Assembly (NCBI RefSeq): GCF_001428485.1
Contig: NZ_LMHS01000001.1
Location: forward strand, 789,769-853,768
Length of the DNA: 64,000 nucleotides
Direction: 5' to 3'
From: Microbacterium sp. Root180
Lineage (GTDB): Bacteria > Actinomycetota > Actinomycetes > Actinomycetales > Microbacteriaceae
In this document: positions 16,770-28,127 of the stretch, piece by piece
How positions within the stretch are numbered: the stretch's first letter is position 1
Layout of the letters: each line of letters begins with the position of its first letter
Made by a program: the position numbers and the translations under genes
The notes under the pieces: generated by a model
What the model was told of the DNA's origin: nothing
What the model saw: the letters and a program-made list of their open reading frames with translations, nothing else
Database searches by the model: none

Positions 16770-16940
16770 TCAGTCCCAGAAGTCGCCGCAGTCGCGGCAC
16801 TCGAACTCGAGGCGATCGACCCAGCCGTCATCGAGCTCGCCCCGCCGGGCGAACTCCACGGCGAACCACCTCGGCTCGGTCGCGCGCACATCGAGCGACC
16901 GGCACTGGGGACACACTTCGGCGACGACGATACGTGCCAT
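16770..16940 (-). CDS. small zinc-ribbon protein (56 aa)
   Basis: A short gene easily missed by length cut-offs. Its product has two CxxC pairs, Cys10-Cys13 (CPQC) and Cys48-Cys51 (CRDC), separated by 34 residues, the spacing of a rubredoxin-like or zinc-ribbon knuckle. The ATG is preceded by TACCGT-GTGGGC, the leaderless pattern of this genome, which supports reality. The function is unknown; such ribbons often bind nucleic acid or partner proteins. It is convergent with the preceding gene. Confidence 0.7.
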   Translation of the reverse strand: MARIVVAEVCPQCRSLDVRATEPRWFAVEFARRGELDDGWVDRLEFECRDCGDFWD

Positions 16941-16946
16941 GCCCAC

Positions 16947-16952
16947 ACGGTA
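16947..16952 (-). promoter_or_regulatory. -10 box of zinc-ribbon gene (leaderless)
   Basis: TACCGT, 6-nt spacer, ATG at 16940. Confidence 0.5.
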
Positions 16953-16989
16953 GCCCCGGCAACCCCCGTCGACGGCAGCGACGCGCGTG

Positions 16990-19662
16990 TCAGCCCGTGT
17001 TCTGCAGGCCCGCGGCGACGCCGCTCACCGACAGCAGGAGCAGGCGCTGCTGCTCCGGATCGACGGGTGCGCCCTCGGGGGTATCGCGCAGTGCGCGCAG
17101 CGCCCGCAGCTGCAGCAGCGACAGCGCGTCCACGTACGGGCTGCGCATCTTGACGGCGCGCTGCAGCACGGGCTTGTTGGCGAGCAGCTCGTCGCCGCCG
17201 GTGACGCGGATCACCCAGGAGCGCGTCAGCGCCATCTCGTCCCGCACGAGCGCGGCGAGGTCGTCGCGGTCGCCGAGCTCGAGGTAGTGCCGGGCGATGC
17301 GGTCGTCGGCCTTGGCGAGGCTCATCGCGACGTTGTCGATCAGCGTCCGGAACAGCGGCCAGTCGTCGTACGCGCGCCGCAGCACCGGCTCGTCACCGAC
17401 GGCCTCGAGGGCGCTGCCCAGGCCGAACCAGCCGGCCAGGTTGATGCGCGCCTGCGTCCATGCGAACACCCACGGGATCGCGCGCAGGTCCTCGAGCGAC
17501 TCCACCGACAGTCCGCGGCGGGCGGGGCGCGACCCCAGCGCGAGGAGGCCGATCTCCTCCATCGGGGTCACGCGGGCGAACCACGGCGCGAAGCCGGGCG
17601 CCTTCACGAGCGAGAAGAAGCGGGCGCGGGATGCCTCGTCCATCGTCGCGGCGACCGGGGCGTAGCGTTCGGCGGCCGCGCGGTTGCGCTCCTCGTTGGA
17701 CGGTGCGGAGGCGAGGAGGATGGCGGCGGCGACCTGGTCGATGTGGCGCATCGCGATCGCGGGGTCGCCGTAGCGGGCGAAGATCACCTCGCCCTGCTCG
17801 GTGAGCTTGAAGCGCCCGTCGACCGAGTGCGGCGGCTGCGCGAGGATCGCGGAGTTCGCCGGGCCGCCGCCGCGCCCGAGGGCGCCGCCGCGGCCGTGGA
17901 AGAGCGTGAGCTCGATGCCGCTCTCGCGCGCCCATGCGGCGATGGCGGCCTGCGCCTCGTAGAGGGCGAGGTTGGCGGCGACCGGTCCGACGTCCTTGGA
18001 CGAGTCCGAATAGCCGAGCATGACCTCGAGCCGGCGGCCCGTCGCCTCGAGGCGCGCGGCGAACTCCGGATGCTCGACGATCTCGGCGAGGATGCGCGGC
18101 GCGGCCTGGAGGTCGGCGAACGTCTCGAACAGCGGGATCACGTCGAGCACGGGAACGACCCCGTCGGCTCCCGCGGCGAAGCGGGCGAGCCGGTGCACGT
18201 TCGCGAGATCGTCGGCGGACTGCGTGAACGAGACGATGTAGCGTCCGGCGGCCCGGGGGCCGTAGCGCTCCTGCAGGAAGCCGACCGACCGGAAGACATC
18301 GAGCACTTCCTCGGTCTGCGCGCTGCGTGCTCCGCCCGCGTCGAGCTCGGCGAGCACCTTCGCGTGCACGGCGGAGTGCTGGCGCACCTCGAGCTCGGTG
18401 AGGTGGAATCCGTAGGTCTCGACCTGCCACAGCAGCTGCTGCAGGTGGCCGTACGCCTGCCGGGGAGCGCCCGCCTGCACGAGGGAGTCCTGCACGACGC
18501 GCAGGTCGGCGATGAAATACTCGGGGTCGCGGTAGGCGAGGTCGGCGTCACCCTCGCGGGTCGCCCGGAGCTTGCGGGCCACCAGCAGCAGGATGCGGCG
18601 ATGCGGCTCGTCGGGGGAGCGCTTGGCGACGTCGGCCGCGGCGTCTTCGTCAGCGGCGGACAGCCGCTGCCACAGGGTGAGCAGCGCGTCGCTGGGCGGA
18701 GTGGTGGTGCCGTCGAGGGTGAGGGTGCGGCCGATGCGGCTCGTGGTGCGCTCGAGGCCGAGGAGCACGTGCTCGCTCGCGATCTTCGCGGCCTTGCGGG
18801 TGACGGAGGCCGTCACGAACGGGTTTCCGTCGCGGTCGCCGCCGACCCACGACCCGACGCGCACGAAGGGGCGCACGATGGGGGCGCGTCCGCCCGCGGC
18901 GGGGCCCTGGAGCGCGTCGTCGACACGGCGGTACACGTGGGGGACGGCGGTGTACAGCGTCTCGTCGAACACCGCCATGACCGCGCGCACCTCGTCGGTG
19001 GGCGATGGCTTCTCCGGCCGCAGCGGGGCGGTGCGCCACAGCGTGTCGACCTCTTCGAGCATGCGGCGTTCTGCGCGGCGCTGGTCGGCGCCGTTGCGCA
19101 GCGACGCGTCGTGCTCCTCGAGAAGCGTGGCGAGGCGGCGGATGCTGGACGACACGGCCCGGCGACGGGCTTCGGTCGGGTGCGCCGTGAAGACCGGATG
19201 GAATCGCAGCGCCTGCAGGCGCTCGAGCGCGGTGTCGTCGCCCACCTCGGCGGCGAGACTCATGAACGCCGCCGCGACGGAGTCTGTGGCGTGCTCGCGG
19301 TCGGGGCGGCCGTCGCGCTCGCGCAGGATCCGCACGCGCTGGTGCTCCTCGGCGAGGTTCACGAGGTGGAAATAGGCGGTGAACGCACGGGCGACCTCGT
19401 CGGCGCGCGACACCGTGAACGAGTCGGCGATCGACGCCGCACGCGCGAACGCCTCGGGTGTCTCGTCCGTGTAGGCCTGGATCGTCGCGATGCGCAGTCG
19501 CTCGACGTCGTCGTACAGACCGGTGGATCCGCTCTCGCGGAGCACCTGACCGAGAAGCGAGCCGAGCATGCGCACGTCTGCGCGCATCCTCTCCGGGATC
19601 TCCTGCTCGGCCTCGAAGCGCCCGACGAGGTCGATCGCTTCGGTCTGGGTGAGTTCACGCAT
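16990..19662 (-). CDS. ppc: phosphoenolpyruvate carboxylase
   Basis: Anaplerotic carboxylation of PEP to oxaloacetate in the cytosol. The 890-aa length fits the bacterial enzyme. Key regions are FTAHPTEA with catalytic His161, GYSDSSKD, FHGRGGALGRGGGP (the mobile catalytic loop) and QGEVI. The protein ends ...GLQNTG, the conserved C-terminal glycine allosteric tail. The ATG is preceded by TAGCGT-GGATCCC, so it is probably leaderless. Upstream in-frame codons lie beyond this promoter and were rejected. Confidence 0.97.
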   Translation of the reverse strand: MRELTQTEAIDLVGRFEAEQEIPERMRADVRMLGSLLGQVLRESGSTGLYDDVERLRIATIQAYTDETPEAFARAASIADSFTVSRADEVARAFTAYFHLVNLAEEHQRVRILRERDGRPDREHATDSVAAAFMSLAAEVGDDTALERLQALRFHPVFTAHPTEARRRAVSSSIRRLATLLEEHDASLRNGADQRRAERRMLEEVDTLWRTAPLRPEKPSPTDEVRAVMAVFDETLYTAVPHVYRRVDDALQGPAAGGRAPIVRPFVRVGSWVGGDRDGNPFVTASVTRKAAKIASEHVLLGLERTTSRIGRTLTLDGTTTPPSDALLTLWQRLSAADEDAAADVAKRSPDEPHRRILLLVARKLRATREGDADLAYRDPEYFIADLRVVQDSLVQAGAPRQAYGHLQQLLWQVETYGFHLTELEVRQHSAVHAKVLAELDAGGARSAQTEEVLDVFRSVGFLQERYGPRAAGRYIVSFTQSADDLANVHRLARFAAGADGVVPVLDVIPLFETFADLQAAPRILAEIVEHPEFAARLEATGRRLEVMLGYSDSSKDVGPVAANLALYEAQAAIAAWARESGIELTLFHGRGGALGRGGGPANSAILAQPPHSVDGRFKLTEQGEVIFARYGDPAIAMRHIDQVAAAILLASAPSNEERNRAAAERYAPVAATMDEASRARFFSLVKAPGFAPWFARVTPMEEIGLLALGSRPARRGLSVESLEDLRAIPWVFAWTQARINLAGWFGLGSALEAVGDEPVLRRAYDDWPLFRTLIDNVAMSLAKADDRIARHYLELGDRDDLAALVRDEMALTRSWVIRVTGGDELLANKPVLQRAVKMRSPYVDALSLLQLRALRALRDTPEGAPVDPEQQRLLLLSVSGVAAGLQNTG

Positions 19663-19669
19663 GGGATCC

Positions 19670-19675
19670 ACGCTA
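19670..19675 (-). promoter_or_regulatory. -10 box of ppc (leaderless)
   Basis: TAGCGT, 7-nt spacer, ATG at 19662. Confidence 0.55.
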
Positions 19676-19730
19676 GCCCGCCGGTGTTTCGGCGACGTCA
19701 CGTGGGGCCTCGTGTGACGGGTGTCGTCGA

Positions 19731-19736
19731 TAGACT
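19731..19736 (+). promoter_or_regulatory. -10 box of nhaA operon
   Basis: TAGACT about 75 nt before the nhaA start, giving a leadered transcript for nhaA-mazG-hisS. Confidence 0.45.
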
Positions 19737-19811
19737 GCCCGCAGGAGTGCCGGGAAGTCTGGTCGGCGGTGATCGGCGATGCCCGTCGGCGCCTGGGAGA
19801 AGGGATCCCGG

Positions 19812-20998
<1,187 letters not shown>

Positions 20999-21002
<4 letters not shown>

Positions 21003-21649
21003 GCCCGACGGATCCGCTGCGCGCCGCTGCCGACACCATGCGCGCGGTGCGGGACCGATGCGTGTGGACGCAGCAGATCGACCATCGTGCGCTGGTCCCG
21101 TACCTCGTGGAGGAGAGTGCCGAACTCATCGACGCCGTCGAGGAGGATGATCGGGCCGAGCTGCGCGAAGAGCTCGGCGACCTGCTGTGGCAGGTCCTCT
21201 TCCACGCCGAGATCGCCTCGCGGGATCCCGACGACCCGTTCGACATCGACGACGTCGCGCGAGGCCTCACCGACAAGATGGTGCGGCGGCATCCCCACGT
21301 CTTCGGCGATGCCGTGGCGCGCACCCCCGAAGAGGTGCTCGTGCACTGGAACGCCGCCAAAGCCGTCGAGAAGAGCTCGCGCACCAGCGTCCTCGACGGC
21401 GTGAGCGAGCGGATGCCGCCCTTGGCCCTCGCGCAGAAGCTGCTGGGCAAGGGCGCAGCGGTGGGCGTGCACGTCGAGACCGCGACCGCACCGGCCTCCG
21501 AAGCGGAGCTGGGTGATGCGCTCCTCGCGCTCGCGGCGACCGCTCGTGCGCACGGCTGGGATGCCGAGCGCGCTCTGCGCGAGCGCCTGCGGGGGCTCTC
21601 CGCCGAGATCCGCTCCGCCGAGGGCACGCCCGCGGATCTGGGAAACTAG
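20999..21649 (+). CDS. mazG: nucleoside triphosphate pyrophosphohydrolase MazG family
   Basis: Hydrolyses (d)NTPs to NMP plus pyrophosphate (house-cleaning). A single MazG domain (about 10-120 of 216 aa) carries the metal-binding helix pattern EESAELIDAVEE and ELREELGDLLWQ. The GTG start overlaps the nhaA stop (GTGA). An earlier ATG (20926) would overlap nhaA by 77 nt and introduce a TTA codon, so it is less likely. hisS starts 4 nt downstream. Confidence 0.9.
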
Positions 21650-21653
21650 ACCC

Positions 21654-22949
21654 GTGGCAACCGTGAACCCGCCGCGCGGCATGCGCGACTTCCTCCCCGC
21701 CGACAAGGCCCGGCGCGAGCGCGTGCTCGCCGTCATCCGTGACCGCTACCGTGCGCACGGCTTCGACGAGATCGAGACGCCGGTCATGGAGGAGCACGCG
21801 CGACTGCACGCCGGCATCGGCGGCGACAACGAGAAGCTCGCGTACAACGTGCTCAGACGCGGCCTCGACGCCGCGGCGATCTCGGCAGCGGCCGATGATC
21901 CGGCCCTCCTCACCGATCTCGGCCTGCGGTACGACCTCACCGTTCCGCTGGCCCGCTTCTACGCGACCAATCGCGGACAGCTGCCGGCCGTGTTCCGCTC
22001 GATCCAGATCGCGCCCGTGTGGCGCGCCGAGCGACCGCAGAAGGGCCGTTACCGCCAGTTCGTGCAGTGCGACATCGACATCATCGGGGACGCCTCGGCC
22101 CGCGCCGAGTCCGAGCTGATCGTCGCCACGCTCGACACGCTGGACGCGCTGGATCTCGCGGGTGGCAGCGTGCGCATCAACGACCGGCGCGTGCTCGACT
22201 GGATGCTCGACGCGTTCGGCTTCTCGCCCGATGAGCGCCCGGGCGTGCTGATCACGATCGACAAGCTCGACAAGATCGGACCCGCCGGAGTCGCCGCAGA
22301 ACTGCGCGATCGCGGGGCGACGGCATCCGCGGTCGATGCGTTCGAGCAGTTCCTGACGCGCCCGATGACCATGGAGTACCACCCGTACGGCGAGCGCCAG
22401 ATCCGGAAGTTCCTCCCCGCCGACGCCCCGACCGAGGTCGTCGCGCACCTCGTCGGGATCGGCGAGGCGGTCGCCGCCGCGCGCGCCGGAGTCGACGGGC
22501 TTGCCGACATCCCGCTCGTGTTCGACCCCTTCCTGGTGCGGGGCATGGGCTACTACACCGGCACGATCTTCGAGCTGGCCCACCCGTCGGTCGACTACTC
22601 GCTGGGCGGCGGCGGCCGCTACGACGGAATGATCGGCCGGTTCCTCGGCCAGGATGTGCCGGCCGTCGGGTTCTCGATCGGCTTCGAGCGCCTCGTCGAC
22701 CTCGTCGACGCGGTCGACGCCGACGGCGCGACGGCGATCGTGCTGGTGCACGACCGCGATGTGCCCGACAGCGAGCTGCTGGCCCACAAGTCCGGGCTCG
22801 TCGCCGCGGGGTCGCGTGTGCGGCTGGAGCACCGCACGAAGAACCTCAAGGCGCTGCTCGAGCGCGCCGCCGCCGACGGCTACACGTCGTTCGCGACCGT
22901 GACCGCGGGGGCCGCCGTCGGCTCGCTCGAGCTCAAGCCCCTCGCGTGA
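21654..22949 (+). CDS. hisS: histidine--tRNA ligase
   Basis: Class II aminoacyl-tRNA synthetase charging tRNA-His, 431 aa. Motif 2 region is APVWRAERPQKGRYRQF, the histidine-specific loops are LVRGMGYYTG and SLGGGGRYDGM, and a short anticodon-binding domain occupies about 335-430. The N-terminus starts as in relatives with NPPRGMRDFLP. The GTG start lies 4 nt after mazG, so translation is coupled. Confidence 0.96.
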   Translation: MATVNPPRGMRDFLPADKARRERVLAVIRDRYRAHGFDEIETPVMEEHARLHAGIGGDNEKLAYNVLRRGLDAAAISAAADDPALLTDLGLRYDLTVPLARFYATNRGQLPAVFRSIQIAPVWRAERPQKGRYRQFVQCDIDIIGDASARAESELIVATLDTLDALDLAGGSVRINDRRVLDWMLDAFGFSPDERPGVLITIDKLDKIGPAGVAAELRDRGATASAVDAFEQFLTRPMTMEYHPYGERQIRKFLPADAPTEVVAHLVGIGEAVAAARAGVDGLADIPLVFDPFLVRGMGYYTGTIFELAHPSVDYSLGGGGRYDGMIGRFLGQDVPAVGFSIGFERLVDLVDAVDADGATAIVLVHDRDVPDSELLAHKSGLVAAGSRVRLEHRTKNLKALLERAAADGYTSFATVTAGAAVGSLELKPLA

Positions 22950-23018
22950 GAGGCCGCGTCCGCTCGCGCACAGGCCGCACGCGGGAACGAGACGCAGACG
23001 GATGCCGCGGCACTGCGC

Positions 23019-23024
23019 CATGAT
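23019..23024 (+). promoter_or_regulatory. putative -10 box of YdeI-like gene (leaderless)
   Basis: CATGAT-CGAGGG-ATG at 23031. Confidence 0.35.
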
Positions 23025-23030
23025 CGAGGG

Positions 23031-23468
23031 ATGACTCTGCGCATCCACGCCGTGCTCGTGCCGTTCGGGCCCGCGACGGCGATCGAGCTCACCGACGAAC
23101 AGGTCGCCGAACTCGGCGGCGGCAAGCGCGCGGCCGTCGTCGTCGGAGTGGGCGATCGCTCCGCCCGGCTGCGGCTGGGCGTCATGGACGGGCGCAACCT
23201 CATCGGCATCTCGAAGGCGAACCGTGCGCAGCTCGGTGTCGACTTCGGCGACGAGATCGACGCGACGATCGACCTCGATCAGCAGGACCGCGTCGTCGAC
23301 GTGCCAGAGGATCTCGCGGCGGCCCTCGAGGCTGCCGGGGCGAAGGCCGCCTTCGACGCCCTCACCTACTCGCGGCGCAAGGAGCTCGCGCGCGGGGTCG
23401 CGGAGGCCAAGAGGCCCGAGACGCGCGAGCGTCGCATCGCGGCGGCCGTCGAGGAGCTCGCCGGCTGA
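23031..23468 (+). CDS. YdeI/OmpD-associated family protein (DUF1905)
   Basis: A 145-aa two-part protein. DUF1905 is at about 1-90 (barrel with GVMDGRNLIGISKANRAQL). A C-terminal YdeI/OmpD-associated helix contains LTYSRRKELARGV and AKRPETRERRI. Relatives are linked to bacteriocin or cationic-peptide resistance, but the biochemical role is not established. It stands alone on the plus strand with a -10-like element 6 nt before the ATG. Confidence 0.82.
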   Translation: MTLRIHAVLVPFGPATAIELTDEQVAELGGGKRAAVVVGVGDRSARLRLGVMDGRNLIGISKANRAQLGVDFGDEIDATIDLDQQDRVVDVPEDLAAALEAAGAKAAFDALTYSRRKELARGVAEAKRPETRERRIAAAVEELAG

Positions 23469-23523
23469 CGAACGCGCCGCCGCATCGTCACCCGCGCGAC
23501 GCCGGTCGTTCATCTGCGCGCGC

Positions 23524-23529
23524 TCGGAT
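23524..23529 (+). promoter_or_regulatory. putative -10 box of SGNH hydrolase gene (leaderless)
   Basis: TCGGAT-GGGGCC-ATG at 23536; weak match, standard spacing. Confidence 0.3.
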
Positions 23530-23535
23530 GGGGCC

Positions 23536-24333
23536 ATGGGCCGCCGTCGTGCCGTCGTGGTGAGTGCGGGGACCGTCGTGGTCGTCGGCGCAGCCGTCGC
23601 GGGATTCCGTTCCCTGCTGCATCGCCAGGCACGCATCGCGCGCAAGCGCATCGGCAAGCCGCTCGGCGAAGACGCGATGGACGCCGATCGCGTCTGGGGT
23701 CGTCGGCACGAGGGTGAGCCCGTCGAGCTGGCCATCTTCGGCGACTCGATCGCAGCCGGCCTCGGCGCGGAGCGTCGCAAGGACACGCTGGGCGCACGGC
23801 TCGCGAAGGGCGTGGCTCGCCAGACGCACCGCGCGGTGCGCCTGCACACGGCGGCCGTCGTCGGTGCGGAGTCCTCGATGCTCGCCGCGCAGGTCGACGG
23901 CCTTCCCGACGATTACCGACCGCATGTGGCGGTGGTCATCGTGGGCGGAAACGACGTGACGCATCGTGTGCCGATTCCCACGGCGACCGGGCACCTCGTG
24001 GCGACGGTCGCTCGGCTCCGCGCCCGCGGAGCCGAGGTGGTCGTCGGCACGTGTCCAGATCTCGGCGCCCTGCGGCCCGTTCCGCAGCCGCTGCGCACGC
24101 TCGGTTCGCGCATGTCCCGGCAGCTCGCCGAGGCGCAGGCGCAGGCGGCCGCCCGCGCGGGCGCACACGTCGTGTCGCTGCGGCGCGCCGTCGGCCCGTT
24201 CTTCGTGACGCAGCCCGACGAGATGTTCAGTCTCGACCGCTTCCACCCGAGCGCGCTCGGGTACCGGCGCACCGCGGAGGCGCTGCTGCCCACCGTGCTC
24301 GCTGCGCTGGAGTCGCCCACGGCGCAGGGCTGA
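23536..24333 (+). CDS. SGNH/GDSL hydrolase family protein
   Basis: A membrane-anchored or secreted esterase-like protein of 265 aa. An N-terminal hydrophobic helix (about 7-25) acts as signal or anchor. Block I is FGDSIAAG (Ser71), block III GGND (Asn139) and block V DRFHPS (Asp234, His237), giving a complete catalytic set. Substrates in the family include lipids and acetylated cell-wall sugars. A short basic linker separates the anchor from the domain. Confidence 0.87.
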   Translation: MGRRRAVVVSAGTVVVVGAAVAGFRSLLHRQARIARKRIGKPLGEDAMDADRVWGRRHEGEPVELAIFGDSIAAGLGAERRKDTLGARLAKGVARQTHRAVRLHTAAVVGAESSMLAAQVDGLPDDYRPHVAVVIVGGNDVTHRVPIPTATGHLVATVARLRARGAEVVVGTCPDLGALRPVPQPLRTLGSRMSRQLAEAQAQAAARAGAHVVSLRRAVGPFFVTQPDEMFSLDRFHPSALGYRRTAEALLPTVLAALESPTAQG

Positions 24334-24354
24334 GGTCGGGCCGAGGTCGGATGG

Positions 24355-24828
24355 TCAGGCGGGCGCAGCCTCGGTCACGCGCTTCTTCTCGCGCACGTAG
24401 ACCTCTCGCCGCACGCGTGCGACGACGTCGCCCGCGGCATCCGTGATCTCGGTCTCGAACCACTCGAGCACCTTCGCGCCGCCACGGGCGCGCTCGCGCA
24501 GCTCCTGGGCGCGCTCGCGTGTGACCTCGAAGTGCGCGGTGAGCACGCCGCGGCCGGGCTTGACGAACTCGATCTCGCCGCGGGTGTCCCACACCACGAA
24601 GTCGCGACCGAGCTGGTGCATCACCAGCATGAAGAAGTACGGGTCCGTCATCGCCGACATCGAGCCGCCGAACGCCGTCTTGACGTAGTTGCGCGTGATC
24701 GGGTTGACGTGCAGTTCGACGGTCGCGTGCGTCCAGTCCGGGGAGAAGCCCTTGACCCGGATGCCGCTCCACAGGTTCGGCGCCCACAGGCTCATCCCGA
24801 CGGCGAGTCGGCGTGGTGTGATTCGCAT
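24355..24828 (-). CDS. DUF4442 hotdog-fold thioesterase-like protein
   Basis: A 157-aa hotdog protein of the DUF4442 group (PaaI-like acyl-CoA thioesterases). It contains the typical VNPITRNYVKTAFGGSM helix and the strand pattern GVLTAHFEV. The central helix with FGGSM replaces the usual catalytic Asp environment, so activity is presumed, not shown. ATG 24828 follows CAGGAT-GGGCGC (leaderless spacing). It is divergent from the O-methyltransferase gene. Confidence 0.8.
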   Translation of the reverse strand: MRITPRRLAVGMSLWAPNLWSGIRVKGFSPDWTHATVELHVNPITRNYVKTAFGGSMSAMTDPYFFMLVMHQLGRDFVVWDTRGEIEFVKPGRGVLTAHFEVTRERAQELRERARGGAKVLEWFETEITDAAGDVVARVRREVYVREKKRVTEAAPA

Positions 24829-24834
24829 GCGCCC

Positions 24835-24840
24835 ATCCTG
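24835..24840 (-). promoter_or_regulatory. putative -10 box of DUF4442 gene (leaderless)
   Basis: CAGGAT, 6-nt spacer, ATG at 24828. Confidence 0.35.
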
Positions 24841-24894
24841 CCGACGGACCGCCGCGGGATGACATCGATTGTGGCGACCCCACAACCGCGGCTC

Positions 24895-24924
24895 TTGACG
24901 AGCCGGGCGGATCGCTTGTTGGCT
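24895..24924 (+). promoter_or_regulatory. -35/-10 promoter of O-methyltransferase gene (leaderless)
   Basis: TTGACG, 18-bp spacer, TTGGCT, then GAGCCC and ATG at 24931. This is one of the few sites here with a recognisable -35 box. Confidence 0.55.
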
Positions 24925-24930
24925 GAGCCC

Positions 24931-25599
24931 ATGAGCGATCCGACCCCCGACCAGTGGCGGCGCGTCGACGCCTACCTCACCGAAACCCTCATCGGGCACG
25001 ATCCGGGGCTCGAGCGCGCTGTCGCCGATCAGAACGCGGCCGGCCTTCCGGCGATCGAGGTGGCGCCCGTCAACGGCAAGTTCCTCCACCTCCTCGCGCG
25101 CATCAGCGGCGCACGGCGCGTGCTCGAGATCGGCACTCTCGGCGCGTACTCGACGATCTGGATGGCCCGTGGCCTCCCCGAGGACGGCCGGGTCGTGACG
25201 ATCGAGGCGGAGCCGCGCATCGCCGAGATCGCCCGCGCGAACCTCGACCGCGCCGGCGTGGGGGGAAAGGTCGACATCGTGCTCGGCCGCGGCGCGGACG
25301 TGCTCCCCACGCTGGAAGGCGGCGCGCCGTTCGACCTCGTCTTCATCGACGCCGACAAGGAGTCCAACACGATCTACCTCGACTGGGCCGCACGCCTCGG
25401 GCGTCCGGGGACGGTCGTCGTGGTCGACAACACCGTGCGCGGGGGAGAGGTGGCCAACCCGGCGACCGAGGACCCGCTGATCATCGGCGTGCAGCGTGGG
25501 CTGGAGATGCTCGGGCGCGATCCCCGGTTCGACGCCACGGCCCTTCAGACGCTCGATCTCAAGGGCTGGGACGGCGTCGCGATCGCGATCGTGGTGTGA
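24931..25599 (+). CDS. O-methyltransferase, COMT-like
   Basis: SAM-dependent, probably Mg2+-dependent catechol-type O-methyltransferase, 222 aa. SAM motif I is VLEIGTLGAYST (about 67-78), motif II VTIEAEP, and FIDADK (about 139-144) is the metal/substrate Asp loop. Length and motifs match the bacterial YrrM/CaffeoylCoA-MT group. The physiological substrate is unknown. The transcript is probably leaderless. Confidence 0.9.
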   Translation: MSDPTPDQWRRVDAYLTETLIGHDPGLERAVADQNAAGLPAIEVAPVNGKFLHLLARISGARRVLEIGTLGAYSTIWMARGLPEDGRVVTIEAEPRIAEIARANLDRAGVGGKVDIVLGRGADVLPTLEGGAPFDLVFIDADKESNTIYLDWAARLGRPGTVVVVDNTVRGGEVANPATEDPLIIGVQRGLEMLGRDPRFDATALQTLDLKGWDGVAIAIVV

Positions 25600-26991
<1,392 letters not shown>

Positions 26992-27003
26992 GCACTGACG
27001 AGA

Positions 27004-27035
27004 GGGGGAGCCGTGGCGAAGACGACGGCTCCCCC
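27004..27035 (+). promoter_or_regulatory. hairpin overlapping SD and start codon of divIC-like gene
   Basis: Stem GGGGGAGCCGT / ACGGCTCCCCC (11 bp, perfect) with a 10-nt loop, followed by TT. It buries the G-rich SD and the first bases of the GTG at 27013. It could terminate eno transcripts, lower divIC translation, or both. Confidence 0.55.
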
Positions 27036-27543
27036 TTCCCGTCCTTCCCGGCCTCGCGCACAGCGTCGCCCGGTCGATGTCCGCGGGTGGCTCGGCGGCA
27101 TCCGACTGTCCGGCTTCATGGTGATCATGCTGGGTCTCGTGGTGCTCGCGGCATTCGTGCTCGTGCCCACGATCGGCACCTACGTCGACCAGCGGCAGCA
27201 GATCGCGGCGCTCGAAGCCGCCGTCGAGCTGAGCGGCGAACAGGTCGCCGAGCTCGAGTCCCAGCGCGAGCGCTGGAGCGATCCGGCGTACATCACGACG
27301 CAGGCGCGCGAGCGGCTCTACTACGTCCGCCCGGGCGAGGTCGTCTACCTCGTCGACAACGATCTGCCCCCCGAGCTCGCACCCCAGGAGCAATCCCCGG
27401 TCAGCGAGGACGTCGAGCAGACGCGCACCGATTGGATGTCGCAGCTCGTGCGCTCGGTGACCGTGGCCGGGCTCTCGCAGACCGTGAAGGCGCCGACGAT
27501 CGGGGTTCCCGACCAGGAGCCCACGCCGTCGACCACGCCCTGA
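27013..27543 (+). CDS. septum formation initiator family protein (FtsB/DivIC)
   Basis: Bitopic divisome protein of 176 aa. The cytoplasmic N-terminus is rich in Pro/Arg, one helix spans about 33-56, then a coiled coil runs over about 57-85, with the conserved DivIC segment ITTQARERLYYVRPGE. The C-terminal tail is Pro/Thr-rich. FtsB/DivIC links FtsL and FtsQ at the septum. It lies directly after eno and before DUF501, the standard actinobacterial neighbourhood. Confidence 0.9.
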   Translation: MAKTTAPPSRPSRPRAQRRPVDVRGWLGGIRLSGFMVIMLGLVVLAAFVLVPTIGTYVDQRQQIAALEAAVELSGEQVAELESQRERWSDPAYITTQARERLYYVRPGEVVYLVDNDLPPELAPQEQSPVSEDVEQTRTDWMSQLVRSVTVAGLSQTVKAPTIGVPDQEPTPSTTP

Positions 27544-27595
27544 AGCGGGACGTGCCGATCGCTCCGCGGTCCAGCGGTGTCCCAGCCGCCGCCGG

Positions 27596-27601
27596 TAGCC
27601 T
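27596..27601 (+). promoter_or_regulatory. -10 box of DUF501 gene (leaderless)
   Basis: TAGCCT, 7-nt spacer, GTG at 27609. Confidence 0.5.
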
Positions 27602-27608
27602 TGCCGAC

Positions 27609-28127
27609 GTGACGACCGTGCCGTTCCCCCCTGTCAGCGACGCCGACCTCGCCGTGCTGCGCGCGCAGCTCGGCCGACCCGCGCGGGGCGCCGTGGGCAT
27701 CGCCGCGCGGTGCGTCTGCGGCAACCCCACCGTCGTGGCGACCTCTCCGCGCCTGCCCGACGGCACGCCGTTCCCGACCTTCTACTACCTCACCCACCCG
27801 GCCGCGACGGCGGCCATGTCGGTGCTCGAGGCCGAGCACATCATGCGCGAGCTGAGCGACGAGCTCGGGGCCGACGAAGAACTCCAGGCCGCTTATGCGC
27901 GGGCCCACGAGTCCTACCTCGCCGACCGTGCGGCGTACGGCGAGGTCGACGAGATCGACGGGATCTCGGCCGGTGGGATGCCGACGCGCGTCAAATGCCT
28001 GCACGCCCTCGCCGGTCACGCCCTGGCCGCGGGCCCGGGAGTGAACCCGATCGGCGACCGCGCGCTCGAACGATCCTCGTGGTCCCCGCAGCGGTGCGTG
28101 TGCGCCGAGCCCGGGACGGCGGGATGA
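27609..28127 (+). CDS. DUF501 domain-containing protein
   Basis: A conserved actinobacterial protein of 172 aa, function unknown. Characteristic segments are RCVCGNPTVV, PFPTFYYLTHP and TRVKCLHALAGHALAAGPGVNPIG. Invariant Cys residues suggest metal binding (inference). DUF501 genes typically follow eno-divIC and precede a Ppx/GppA gene; here a mycosin-like protease gene takes that place, overlapping by ATGA. Confidence 0.9.
   Translation: MTTVPFPPVSDADLAVLRAQLGRPARGAVGIAARCVCGNPTVVATSPRLPDGTPFPTFYYLTHPAATAAMSVLEAEHIMRELSDELGADEELQAAYARAHESYLADRAAYGEVDEIDGISAGGMPTRVKCLHALAGHALAAGPGVNPIGDRALERSSWSPQRCVCAEPGTAG

Noticed and set aside
16758..16771. GACTTCGCGAAGTC palindrome near the zinc-ribbon stop
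   Set aside because: Overlaps the stop codon of the small gene and is isolated; recorded only as a possible weak terminator.
19779..19811. ATG 19779 as nhaA start
   Set aside because: It would place 11 extra polar residues before the first helix; ATG 19812 has better SD spacing and matches family N-termini.
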